DNA of 64,000 bases from Leptothrix sp. (in: b-proteobacteria). GTDB taxonomy: Bacteria; Pseudomonadota; Gammaproteobacteria; Burkholderiales; Burkholderiaceae_C. Location: contig PNKV01000020.1 in assembly GCA_013822685.1 (NCBI GenBank), positions 1 to 64,000 on the forward strand. Reading direction: 5' to 3'. Positions 17,070-30,319 of the stretch are shown here, piece after piece. Under the pieces are notes generated by a model. The model was not told where the DNA came from. It saw nothing but the letters and a program-made list of their open reading frames with translations, and made no database searches. Both the position numbers and the translations under genes were made by a program. How positions within the stretch are numbered: the stretch's first letter is position 1; every line of letters starts with the position of its first letter.

Positions 17070-18139
17070 ACCTCTTGATGCAAGCTTGCCCGGGCCTGCG
17101 CCTGGTGTCGACCTCGGTGGCGCGGCCGGTGGACCTGGCGCCCCAAGGGCAACGCGGGATCGAGCTGGACAACGAGGCGCTGCACGAGCGCGTGCTGGGC
17201 CTTGATTGGCGAGCGCAGCTGCAGGCCAAGGCCGAGCGCGCGGCCCAGCGTGGCGCGCCCCCGGCGCCCGAGCCCACGGTGCGCACGCGCCAGTGGGTGG
17301 TCGGCGCCGATGCCATCGACCTGGCTGTGCTGGCGGGCCAGCGGGCCTTGAGTGCTGCTGGCATGAAGGCGTCGGATTTGTCGGCTGTAATCTGCGCCAC
17401 CTCGACACCGCCAGTGATCAGCGCCTCGATGACGGCCCGCATTGGCAAGGCCTTGGGCTGCGATGAGGGGCTGTCCAACCCCGTGTGCTTTGACGTGCGC
17501 GCGGGCGGCGTGGGGGCCTTGCTGGCCTGGTTCACGGCACAGGGCCTGATCAGCCAGGGCGCGGGGCCGGTGCTGATCATTGGGGTGGAGGCGGCCTCGC
17601 CTTTCTTGCTGCCAGGCGACATCGGGTCGGCCCTGTTGTATGGCGATGGGGCGGGCGCCTGCATCCTGGCCAGCGATGGCAGCCAGACCGAGAGTTTTCT
17701 GGGTGGCATGAGCGGCCAAAGTGCTTTGCAGGGCGTGTCCACCACCATCCCCGGCCAGCTGCCACCGACCGAGGCCGTCATGGACTACCGCTTTCACAAG
17801 CCAGATCAGGCGCACCTGGCCGACCTGTCGCGCCTGTGGGGGCGTTTTCCGCGAGAGCTGGCCGAGCGCTTTGCGCCAGCGTGTGCGCGCGTGAAGCACT
17901 TCTTGCCTTATGCCGTGTCACCGCGCCAGATGGGCATCGCGCATGAGGCCCTGGGCCAGCCTGAGGCGCGGATCTTCCATGAGCTGGACACACAAGGTTG
18001 CCTGGGCGCGGCCAGTTCGCTGGCGGCGCTGCATGGCTTTCTGAACTCAGGCCGCGGCCAACCAGGCGAGGTGATCGCACTGGCCAGCGCGGCGGGCAAT
18101 GGCCTGTGGGCAGGATTCTTCTGGCGCTTGCCGGATTAA
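17066..18139 (+). CDS. degenerate KAS III-like protein lacking the catalytic triad
   Basis: This 357-residue protein keeps the thiolase-like fold signatures of KAS III (FDVRAGGVGALLAW, SALLYGDGAGACIL, GCLGAASSLAAL) but, aligned with the active enzyme at 13741, the nucleophile Cys is Gly148, the His position is Tyr282 and the Asn position is Cys312. It carries an N-terminal extension of about 60 residues. It therefore cannot condense by the normal mechanism and is best explained as a structural or specificity subunit, as PqsB is for PqsC, or as a divergent acyltransferase. The ATGA overlap with the ligase implies coupled synthesis. The gene ends five bases from the convergent regulator gene. 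Confidence 0.8.
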   Translation: MNLLMQACPGLRLVSTSVARPVDLAPQGQRGIELDNEALHERVLGLDWRAQLQAKAERAAQRGAPPAPEPTVRTRQWVVGADAIDLAVLAGQRALSAAGMKASDLSAVICATSTPPVISASMTARIGKALGCDEGLSNPVCFDVRAGGVGALLAWFTAQGLISQGAGPVLIIGVEAASPFLLPGDIGSALLYGDGAGACILASDGSQTESFLGGMSGQSALQGVSTTIPGQLPPTEAVMDYRFHKPDQAHLADLSRLWGRFPRELAERFAPACARVKHFLPYAVSPRQMGIAHEALGQPEARIFHELDTQGCLGAASSLAALHGFLNSGRGQPGEVIALASAAGNGLWAGFFWRLPD

Positions 18140-18144
18140 AGAAC

Positions 18145-19925
18145 TCAGGCGCCCAGCGGCACAGGTGGCCTGATCAGATCCAGGGCCGATGAGCCCAACA
18201 GCAGGGCCTCGAAGGCTTGCGGCGGCACGGCCTTGCTGAACAGGAAGCCCTGCAGCACGTCGCAGCCCATGCGCTGAAGGATGCGCAACTGGTCTTCTTC
18301 TTCCACGCCTTCGGCCACGACCAGCATGCCCAGGCTGTGGCCCAGCGACACCACCGTTTGCACGATGGCCTGGTCTTTGGTCTGCCCGGGCAGGTCGATG
18401 ATGAAGGAGCGGTCGATCTTCAGCTCATCGGCCGGGAAGCGCTTGAGGTAGCTCAGGGATGAGTAGCCGGTGCCGAAGTCATCGATCGACAGGCGCACAC
18501 CCAGCCCTTGCAGATCGTTCATCTGCTTGAGGGCCCAGGCCACATCGCTGACCAGCATGCTTTCGGTCACCTCGACCACCAGCCATTCGGGCGGCAGTTG
18601 CGTGCGTGCCAGCACCTTTTGCAGGTATTGCAGGAAGTGGCCGTTGTCGAACTGCGGCTTGGCCACGTTGATCGACACCTTCAAGTCGCGCAGGCCTTGC
18701 TGATGCCATTGCGCCATCTGGCGGCAGGCCTCTTGCGTGACCCAATCGCCGATCTCGACGATCAGCCCGGTCTCTTCGGCCAGGGGCACGAAGCGGCCCG
18801 GCAACAGCAGGCCGTGGTCCGGGTGTTGCCAGCGGATCAGGGCCTCGGCGCCGAGGATGCGGCCCGTGCGCATGCAAACCTTGGGCTGGTAGTGCAGGCG
18901 CAGTTCATCGCGGTGGATGGCCGCGCGCAACTGGTTGGTCAAGGTCAGGCGCTCGATGGAGCGGGCCGTGAGCTCGGCCGAGAAAAACTCGTAGCCCGAC
19001 TTGCCGTGCCCTTTGACCTTGGAGCAGGCCAGGTCGGCGCTTTTGAGCAGGGCATTGGCGCTTTGCCCATCGCTGGGCGCCAGGGCGATGCCGATGTGTG
19101 GCACCAGGAAGATGTCGTGGCCATCGATTTGGAAAGGCGCGGCCAACTCCTGGATCACGTGCTTGGCCAAGGTGGCGGCGTCTTCGGCCTGGGCCATCTC
19201 GGGCAGGATCAGCGCGAAGTCCTGGCTGTCGACGCGGGCCAGGCCCAGGGATTCGGGATGCAGCGCGGCCGAGTCGCGGTCTTGCGGTGCGACGACGACG
19301 TTGAGCAGGCGCGTGGCCACTTGCTGCAGCAGCGCGTCGGCGGCGCGTGGGCCCAGCGTCTCGCGGGTCTGGCGGAATTGTTCGCAACCCAAGTGCAGCA
19401 GGCCCAGCATGTGCTGTTGGTGCAGGGCGTGTTGCAGGGCTTCGTCCAGGCGGCGCGTGAAGCGCTCGCGGTTGGACAGGCCGGTGACCATGTCCACGTA
19501 GGCCAGGCGATCCTGGTAACGCTTGAAGGCCAGGGTGTTGCGAACCCGCAGGACCAGCTCGCTGGAGTCGACAGGTTTAGAGAGAAACTCGGTGGCGCCC
19601 AACTCGAGTGCTCGCAACTTGGTGGCTGGGTCGCTGGCGGCGGTCAGCACGATGACGGGGGTGTACTGCAGGGCCTGGTCGGCACGCACGGCCTGCAGCA
19701 CGTCGAAGCCGGACACGCCGGGCATCATCAGGTCCAGCAGCAGCACATCGGGCTGGTGTTGGCGGATCAATTGAACGGCCCCGCTCGGGTCGTTGCAAGC
19801 CACAAAACGCGTGTAGCCGGCATCTTCGAGGTGGGTCTGGATGACGTCGGTCATCATGGACTCGTCGTCCACCATCATCACCAGGGCGCCATCCCACGGC
19901 GTGGTCATGGCCACGAGGTCTCGGC

Positions 19926-19929
<4 letters not shown>
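18145..19929 (-). CDS. response regulator with degenerate GGDEF and intact EAL domains
   Basis: This 594-residue protein has an N-terminal receiver domain (phospho-acceptor Asp66 in LLLDLMMPG, Lys in SKPVD), a GGDEF-like domain whose signature is DSQDF and so is unlikely to make cyclic di-GMP, and a C-terminal EAL domain with its catalytic set visible (GAEALIRW, SINVAKPQ, VEVTES, DDFGTGYSSL, KIDRSFI, AEGVEEE). It is predicted to be a phosphorylation-controlled cyclic di-GMP phosphodiesterase. Its ATG overlaps the stop of the hybrid kinase gene (ATGA), so the kinase is the probable phospho-donor. As the last gene of the giant-protein operon it suggests that surface display is tied to cyclic di-GMP. 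Confidence 0.93.
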
Positions 19930-22432
<2,503 letters not shown>

Positions 22433-22436
<4 letters not shown>

Positions 22437-25400
22437 GGCGCGGCCTCATCGATCGTGGGTGCGGTGGGGGGTGGCGGCGCAGGCCGTGGTGGCGGTGCGG
22501 GGCCATCCTCGTCGTCAAAGATGTGCTCGATGGAGGCGTCGTCGCCGTCGCCGTCATCGGCCTGGCGCCCGCCGCGGCCCCGGGCCAGCACGGGCAGCGG
22601 GTCGATCATCTGCCAGGCTGGCATGGCCGACAACATGGAGCCGATGAGGGCCCCGCCGCGCACCAGCCAGATCACGTAGCCGACGGACAAGCCAGTGGAC
22701 ACGGCGATGGACGAGGCCACCAGGTTGCGCCGCTCCAGGCCGTCGTTCTGCAATTGCTCGCGCAAGGCATCCAGGCTGTTGCGCAGGTTTTCCGTGTCGC
22801 TGAGCGTGGTGTTGAGGGCGCGCAGCCACGAGTAGCGGAAGGTGTCTTCACCGGCAGCGGCCACGGTGCTGGCGGTGATGACGCGGTTGTTGAGGTCCAC
22901 GCCGTACTGGTTGGCCGGCGGCACGACCACGATGCCCGCGTTGGTGGGCGCGAGGTTGTTCGCATCCAGGAAGAAGGACAAGCGGTTGATGGGCGCGCCG
23001 GCCTGGGCTGGGCCCGTGCCCGCGGCCGCGATGACACCGGTGCTCACCGATTCTTCAGCCTGGTCACTGTCGCTCTCGCTTTCGCTGGTGTCGGGCGGTG
23101 CGGGCGGGGCCGGGGGCGTTGGCGGCGGGGCCGATATCACCGGGGCTGGCGCGGGCGGCGGCGGTGGTGTGAGCGTGAAGCTGGCTTGCACGGCTGAGGC
23201 GCTGGCGGTGGCCGCGCCGTCGCTGGCAGTCAAGACATAGCTGGGTGCCTGCTGGCTGTCGTCATGGACGAACACCACCAAGTGAGCGGCCACGTCGGCC
23301 ATGGTGAACTGGGTGAGGATGCCGCCGGTGGTGGCATGGGCGAAGTGCCCGCCCGAGATGCTGTTGGCGTTGATCAACAGATTGGCATCGGCGTTGTCCA
23401 CATCGGTGACCAGCAACTGGGGTTCGGCGGTGCCGCCCTGGTTGATGGTCAGGGCATTGGTGGCGATGACGGGGGCGTCGTTGACCGGCGTGATGGTGAT
23501 GGTGACGGTGGCCACGTTGGAGCTGGCCGTGCCATCACTGGCCTGGTAGGTGAAGCTGTCGGTGCCATTGAAATTGGCGAACGGCGTGTAGGTGTAGCTG
23601 CCATTGGCGTTGAGCACCAGGGTGCCATGGCTGGGGCCCGTGACCACCGCGGCGCTCAGGGTGCTGGTGTCGGCATCGGTGTCATTGGCCAACACCGTGC
23701 TGCCGTTGAGCACGCCGTCTTCATTGACCGAGGCGCTGTCGTTCGCCGCCAGAGGCACATCGTTCACCGCGTTGACGGTGATGGTGACGGTGGCCACATT
23801 GGAGTTGGCGGTGCCATCGGTGGCTTTGTAGGTGAAGCTGTCGGTGCCATTGAACTGGCCGGTGGGCGTGTAGGTATAGCTGCCATCGGTGTTGAGCACG
23901 AGGGTGCCATGGCTGGGGCCGCTGACCACTGTGGCGCTCAATGTGTCGTTGTCGGCATCGGTGTCATTGGCCAGCACGGTGCTGCCAGTGAGCACGCCGT
24001 CTTCGTTGACCGAGGCGCTGTCGTTTGTGGCCACGGGCGCGTCGTTCACCGCGTTGACGGTGATGGTGACGGTGGCCGCGGCGGAATCGGCCGTGCCGTC
24101 GTTGGCCGTGTAGGTGAAGGTGTCGGTGCCGGTGAACTGGCCGGTGGGCGTGTAGGTGTAGCTGCCATTGGCGTTGAGCACCAGGGTGCCATGGCTGGGG
24201 CCGGTGACCAACGTGGCGGTCAAGGTGTCGTTGTCGGCATCGGTGTCATTGGCCAGCACGGTGCTGCCGCTGAGCACGCCGTCTTCGTTGACCGAGGCGC
24301 TGTCGTCCGCGGCCACGGGCGCGTCGCTGAGCGGGTTGACGGTGAGGGTGACGGTGACAGCGGCGGAGTCAGCCGTGCCATCGTTGGCCACGTAGGTGAA
24401 CGAGTCGCTGCCGCTGAAATTGGCGTTGGGCGTGTAGGTGTAGCTGCCATCACTGTTGAAGGTGAGCGTGCCGTGGGCCACGTCTTGCACCAGCGTGGCC
24501 GTCAAGGCATCGTTGTCGGCATCGCTGTCATTGGCCAGCACGCTGCTGCCCGTGAGCACAGCGTCTTCGTTGACCGAGCCGCTGTCGCTCAAGGCCACGG
24601 GCGCGTCGTTGACCGCCACCAGGCTGATCGTGACCGAGGACTGTGCGTTCAGGTTGCCGCCCGTGCCACTGTGGCCCATGTCATTGATGACCAGCGTAAG
24701 GGTGTCGGTGGCCGGCGGCGTGTCGCCGTCCACGCGGTAGAAGATGGTGCTGTCGTTCAGGCCATCCAGCAAGGCATTGATCTGGTCAACGGTGCCGGAC
24801 AGGATGGCGCTGTGTGTGCCCGAGTTGGTCACGGTCACGCTGGTCGCGCCCGGGTCCACCGTGATCAGGCCTTCCACCGCCGTCAACCTGACCTGGACGC
24901 TGCCCGTGGCGGCATCCACGTCGCCCACCCGCAGGCCGGTGTTGTGCAAGGCCAGGTCGGTTTGCTCGGTGGCCACGTAGGTGCTTTGCCCGACGACGGC
25001 CGTGGGCGCGTCATTGAGCGCGGCCACGTTGATGGTGCTGCTGCTGTTGACAGTCAGGGGCGGGGCGGTGCCAGTGTTCACGCCGTCAATGGTGGTCATG
25101 TCCAGGGTGTCGGTGCCCGCGTAGTTCGGGTCGGACAGATAGACCAAGCCCGACGCACCCGCCAGGGTGGCGTTGATGGCGCTGACGCTGCCGGTCAGGG
25201 TGACCAGGCGGCGGTCGGCATCGTATTGAATGCCGCTGGCGGTCAAGCCGGCGCTCACGTCATCGCGCACGCTCAAGCTGCCATGCTGAACCTGGAGCGT
25301 GACGGTGATGGGCGAGCCGCCCGCGGCGGCGTCGGTGATGCTCAGGCCGGCCAGAGCGCTGGCGGTGTCTTCGGTGGCGTCCAGGCTGGCGGGCAGGGTG

Positions 25401-28400
25401 TTGACGGGGCGCGTGTAAGGCTGGACTTCGATTGTCAGCGTCTGGGTGCTGGTCAACTGCCCGTCGGTGGCGCTGACCTGCACCTCATAGCGGTTGTTGG
25501 CGTCCACGTCGCCAGGGGCCAGCGTGTCGGGCGGGGTGATGAAGCTGAGCTGACCCGTCTGGGCGTCGATGCTGAACAGGTTGCGGTCGGGCCCGCCGGC
25601 AATGCCGTAGGTGAGCTGGGAGCTGTCCGTCTGGTCATCCGTGGCCTGCACGGTGGTGACCTCGGTGTGGAACTCGTTGACCAACACCGTGGCATTGGCC
25701 GGGCCCCCATTGCTGCTGATGATCGGGGCGAAGTTGGACGCCTGCACGGCGATGTTCAAGGTCTGCTCATCCAAGGCGCCATTGCCATCCACCACGCGCA
25801 CGGCCACTTGGTAGATGTTGTCCAGGTCGGCGTCCTGCGGAGTCTGGTGGGTCACGGGGGCCGTGAACTTGAGCTCGCCCGTGCTGCCATCGATGGTGAA
25901 CAGCGCGCTGTCCGCCCCGCCGATGATCGAGTAGACCAGCGTCGCGGAGGCATCTGGATCGGTGGCCTTGACGGTGGCGGCCACGGGGTTGTTGTCCAGC
26001 ACGAACAGGTTGGCCGTGCTGCCCCCGCCACCACTCACAATCACTGGGCTCTCGTTGACGTTGAGCACCGTCACCGTCAGGGTCTGGTTGTCCCGCAAGG
26101 TGCCATCGCTGGCCGACACGGTGACGACGTAGCTGCCGTTCTTGTCGCTGTCTTGCAGGTTCTCGTGGTCGGGCGCGCTGACAAAGCGCAAGGCGCCGGT
26201 TTTGCTGTCGATGGTGAAGCGCGCGGCATCGGCGCCGCCAGTGATGCTGTAGGTGAGGTCGGCGTAGGGATCGATGTCGTGGGCCGCCACGGTGGTCACG
26301 GCCGTGGTGTTTTCATTGACCCCGATGCTGGCCGTGGCGCCGCCGCCATTGCTGTCGATGATGGGGGCGGCGTCCAGGGTCAGGGCCAGGCTGTCGATGT
26401 GGCCGGACGAGATGCCAAGGCTGCTGCCTTGCACCAAAGTGGTCGCGGTGGCGATGGCGGTGTTGCTGCCGGTGGGCCGCACGATGTTCAGGCGGATGAC
26501 ATCACTGGCCGCAACACTGGCGTAGTTGTTGGCCACCTGGGTGTCGGTTTGCGCCAGGCTGACCAACAGGGTGCCGGTGGTCAGGATCGTCTCGCCCAAG
26601 GGGGTGGTGGCGGTGATCACTTCCAGGCCGGTGATGGAACTCTCGAGGCTGATGTCGGTGCCCTCGATCAGCTTGGTCGCCACCAGGTCGCCGACCTTGT
26701 AGTAAAGGATGTCGTTGGCGCTGGTGCTGCCGTTGCCATAAGAGAACAAGAAGGTGCCGGCCGTCAAGGTGACGCCATTGAGGGTGCCGATGGTGACGGG
26801 GCTTTCCACCAGGGCCAAGCCCCGCACACTGGCGCCGCTGCTCAGGCCCAGCCCGCTCAGCAGGCTGTTGCTGACCGTGAACACCTTGGTGAACGTGCCT
26901 GATGAATAGTCACCAGCCACCGTGGGTGTGAACAGCACCACGTCGCTGCTCGTCACCGACAAGTTGTTGACGCTGCTCAGCGTGGTGGTGCTGGGCACCG
27001 AGAACAACACATCGCCCCGGTGCGCCGTCAAGCTGCCCGACAGCACCACGTCGCGCGACACCCAGGCGATGTCGTCCAGGCCCGTGGCGCCAAACGCCGA
27101 CAAGTCGAAGACGTGTGAGAACGTGCCATCGGTGCTGCTCGAGCCGTAGTGCAGATCGGGGTTCTCCAGGGCCAGCACTTCGGTGCTGGTGGTCGAGTTG
27201 ACGCCATCCCAGCCGTCCGAGTTGGCCTGGTTGGAGCCCAGCCACAAGGTGTTGGTGGTGTTGCCGGCAATGCGGTCCTGAAAGCTCCATGAGAACGCTG
27301 GTGTGAGCGAGCTGCCGGTGTTGGTGGAAGCCAGCACCGGCGAGCTTTGCCAGGCGCTGCCGCTCCAGTCCGAGAACGACAGACGGCCCGATGTGGTCTG
27401 CATGCCCAACATGATGTTGTTGGTGGTGGGGTCGCTGTTCAAGCGCAGCGCGCCCACCACACCGCCGGCGTTGGGCCCCGTCTGCGTGGCCGACCAGACC
27501 CCGGTGCTGCCCAAGGTGCGGTAGTTGACGGTGTTGGCGGTGGTGCTGCCGTACACGGCGAGCAGGTCACCGCTTTTGCTTTCGTAGGCCACGGCCGCCG
27601 TGGGGGCGTTGGTCGTGGTGTTCTGGATGGCCACGGCCGTGCGGTTGCCCCAGCTGGACGAGCCGCCTTCGTTCCACACTGAAAATGACGTGAAGCTTTG
27701 CGTGGCTGAGCTGCTGATCAGCCCCATGGCGATGCGGTTGCTGGTGGGGTCGGAGGCCAAGGTCAGCCAACGCGGCGAGGCCGCTTCCAGGTAGTTGCCG
27801 GCGGCGGCTTCAGGGCCCCACACGCTGCCATCGAAGACGCGGAAGTAGACATTGGCGTCGGCGGCCTTGGCGTAAGCGACCATGGCGCGCCCGCTTTGGG
27901 CCTCGAAGGCCACGGCGATGGAGGTTTGATCCTCGGCGGCGGTGCCCGTGGTGTCCAGCGTGATGGCATGGCCCCAGCTGCTGCCATTCCAGACCATGGC
28001 GTGGTCGTCGGCGTTGGCATCGCTGATGATCAGGGCCATGCCGTCGCCGCCGGGTTGCGACACCAGCTGCATGTGCTGCGGCGCCGCGCCCGTGTAGCCG
28101 GCGATGGTGCCGGGCGTGGTCCAGGTGCTGCCGTTGTAGACGCTGTAGTTCAGGTTGCTGCCATCGTTCCAGACCAGCATGGCGTCGCCACTGGTCTGCT
28201 CGTAGGCCACGCCAAAGCCCTGGCGATCGGTCGGGGTGCCGCTGCCCAGCGTCAAGGGGATCAGGGTGGCGTTGCCGGCCTTGATCACTTCGCCGGTGAT
28301 GGTGCCGTTGGTGTCCACCCCCACGGCGATGACTTCATTGCGGGTGGAGGACGAGGCCGAGGTCACCACCGTCCATTGGCCGGCGTTGACGGTGGCTTCG

Positions 28401-29191
28401 CCATCGCTGTAAGTGGCACCGTCGTATTGGCTGAGGCGGGGTGAGTTGGCCCCCGAATCGGCCCAGACCACGGTGGCCTTGCCGATGGGCACGGCGGCCA
28501 GCACGCCACTGAACGCCGTCTGCGCCTGGGCACTGGGCGCCAGCAAGGCCTCGATGTGGCCGCTTTGCACTTCAAGCTGCCAGTCCCCGCCTTGCAGGGC
28601 GGCGCCGGTGAGGTCATCGCTGGCGGCCACATCGGCCCCCGTGAGGGCGGCCAGACCTTGCACCAGGGCTTGGCCACCGGCTTGCGCCCCCACGTCGCAC
28701 CCGTAGATCAACAGGTCGGCGTCTTGGGTGAAGGCCTGCCCCCATGAGGCGACGTCGTGTGCGCGCGTGGCCAGGGTCGCGTCGTCCAGCACGGTGTTGC
28801 CCAGCTGCGCCGAGCCGCTGTCGCCGTGCGAGATCAGGTGCACGGCCGACACGCCCTGCCGGTCGGCCAGGGTCTGCGTGATGCGGGCGATGCCGTCTTC
28901 ATCGGCCGCGATCATCACGACCTCGATGGCGCGGCCGGCCTGGGCCTGCGCGTTCAGATCGGCCAAGAGCGCGGCCTGGTCGGGCACGCGGGCGTCGATG
29001 AAAACCAGTTCGGTCCCCGGCGTGGCCTGCTGTGCATCGCTGGCCGAGGTGTCGATCAGGCGTTGCTGGCTGGTGTCCGGGGCCGCGCTGGCCATGAAGG
29101 CGGCGGGCGCGAAGTCGGCGGCGTACAGCAGGCGCGGCTCCATCGCTTCGGCGATGGGCCTTTGAACGGGGGAGGGTGGCAGTGAACGCAT
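22433..29191 (-). CDS. giant cadherin/VCBS-repeat surface protein with DUF4347 domain and EPRLLYAAD N-terminus
   Basis: This 2252-residue protein has no classical signal peptide. It starts with a short basic/proline segment and MEPRLLYAADF (residues 17-27), resembling the N-terminal motif called LEPR-XLL in large repetitive proteins. Next comes a DUF4347 domain (about 45-215, with HLISHGDSG and YGCDVG), a long beta-rich region (about 230-930), three cadherin-like repeats (about 940-1255), a spacer domain, four near-identical VCBS repeats (about 1528-1908), a proline-rich and acidic linker (about 2005-2050), and a C-terminal hydrophobic stretch (about 2158-2190, GYVIWLVRGGALIG) before an acidic/proline tail. 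Repeats of this type are Ca-binding adhesin modules. Its stop overlaps the kinase ATG, and the HlyD adaptor gene ends 27 bp upstream. Likely a surface adhesin or matrix protein retained by its C-terminal anchor. Confidence 0.88.
23476..24610 (-). repeat. four tandem ~279-bp coding repeats (VCBS modules)
   Basis: The DNA coding for residues about 1528-1908 of the giant protein repeats with a period of about 279 bp. Each unit encodes a 93-residue VCBS module containing (D)SASVNEDGVL, GSTVLANDTDAD, GTLVLN.NGSYTYTP and TVTITVN. Units 2 to 4 are nearly identical at the nucleotide level, unlike the more diverged cadherin-like repeats, which indicates recent duplication or gene conversion. Copy number could change by recombination. 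Confidence 0.9.
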
Positions 29192-29218
29192 GCCGGGCCT
29201 GTTCGGTGCGCGGCCGCT

Positions 29219-30319
29219 TCAGCGAGCGTCGGCCAGCGCGATGCTGAATCTCAGGCTGATCGGCTGACTGGCCTTGTTCACGGCGAACGACAGGCCGCGG
29301 GACGGCGCGGACTGCACCGGCACGCGGGCCAAGGCCAGGGACATCTTCAGCCAGGTTGACGCGGGCGCGGTGGCCATGGGCAGGTGCACGGGCAAGGTGG
29401 GCTGGGCCACGGCCTTGGGCCGCATGGGCGCGGGCAGGGCCGGGGCAACGCTGGGCGCAGGCCGCGCGGGCGGGGAGCCGTTGGCGGCCACGGGCCAGTC
29501 GGCTTTGCAGCGCAGGCCGGCGGGCAGCCGGTGGTCGGGATTGGGCAGGCTCAGGCGCACCCGGAAGGTGTTGCTGGCGGCATCCACCACCTTGTCGACG
29601 TATTCCACCTTGGCGCTGACCACGCCGATGCCCGGCAAGTCCGGGCGGATCGACAGGCGGTCCCCCAGGTTGACCTGGCCGTATTGGGTGATGGGCACCA
29701 TCAGGGACACGCGCAACGGATCGATGTTGGCCACGCGCAGCACGGGCCGGTCTTCCACGCGCTCACCGAGGTTGCTGTAGCGCTCGACGACGATGCCGTT
29801 GATGGGGCTGCGCAAGGTGCGCAAACCGAGTTGTGCTTGCGCCATGGCCTGCTCCTGGCCATAGATGCGTTGCTGGCTGCGCGCCAGGGTGTGCTTTTGC
29901 ACGGCCACTTCCTGCTCGGCCTGGGCCTGGTCCAGCGCTTGTTGCGAGACGAAATCCTTGGCCACCAGTTGCTGGGTGCGCACCACTTTCTGCCGCGCCA
30001 GCTCCAGGTTGGCGGCGGCGGCCTTGACCTCGGCGTCCATCTGCGTGCGCAGGGTGGCGGCATTGGCGTTGGCGCGTTCCACGTCCGCGCGCAGCACGAC
30101 CAAGGATTGGCCGGCTTCCACGCGATCGCCCAGGGCGACGTTCAGTTTTTCAATGATGCCGGTGACGGCCGAGCCCACATCGGCCACCTGGTCCGGCTCG
30201 ATCAGGCAACCGGCGGGCTTGGGCGGTGCGGCGTGCGCGGTCGCGCCCACGGAGCCCAGCAGCGCGCCTAGGCAGAAGGCCCACGGCTTTGCCGGGCGAG
30301 TTGATGTTGTTGGGCCCAT
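29219..30319 (-). CDS. HlyD-family periplasmic adaptor (membrane fusion protein)
   Basis: This 366-residue protein starts with a signal-peptide-like segment (PWAFCLGALLGSVGATAHA), then a biotinyl-lipoyl half (VGSAVTGIIEKLNVALGDRVEAGQSLVVL), a helical hairpin rich in Ala/Gln/Glu (about 80-170), a second lipoyl half (LRSPINGIVVERYSNLGERVE) and a beta-barrel. The C-terminal third is Pro/Ala-rich and unusual. The start at 30319 is chosen from the signal peptide; it overlaps the 3' end of the SecA-like gene by 52 bp. Such adaptors bridge an inner-membrane transporter to an outer-membrane channel. No ABC transporter or TolC gene is adjacent, so the partner is presumably the SecA-like/M50 machinery upstream. 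Confidence 0.85.
   Translation of the reverse strand: MGPTTSTRPAKPWAFCLGALLGSVGATAHAAPPKPAGCLIEPDQVADVGSAVTGIIEKLNVALGDRVEAGQSLVVLRADVERANANAATLRTQMDAEVKAAAANLELARQKVVRTQQLVAKDFVSQQALDQAQAEQEVAVQKHTLARSQQRIYGQEQAMAQAQLGLRTLRSPINGIVVERYSNLGERVEDRPVLRVANIDPLRVSLMVPITQYGQVNLGDRLSIRPDLPGIGVVSAKVEYVDKVVDAASNTFRVRLSLPNPDHRLPAGLRCKADWPVAANGSPPARPAPSVAPALPAPMRPKAVAQPTLPVHLPMATAPASTWLKMSLALARVPVQSAPSRGLSFAVNKASQPISLRFSIALADAR

Noticed and set aside
23476..24610. Regular direct repeats as a CRISPR array or mobile element
   Set aside because: The period is about 279 bp, the units are in frame and encode VCBS modules, and there are no short repeats with unique spacers.
23264..26902. A 1212-codon open frame on the plus strand opposite the giant surface protein
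   Set aside because: It is a shadow of the repeat-rich GC-rich coding strand: its composition is extreme in Gly, Val, Asp and His, it has no domain signature, and the minus strand encodes clear cadherin and VCBS modules.
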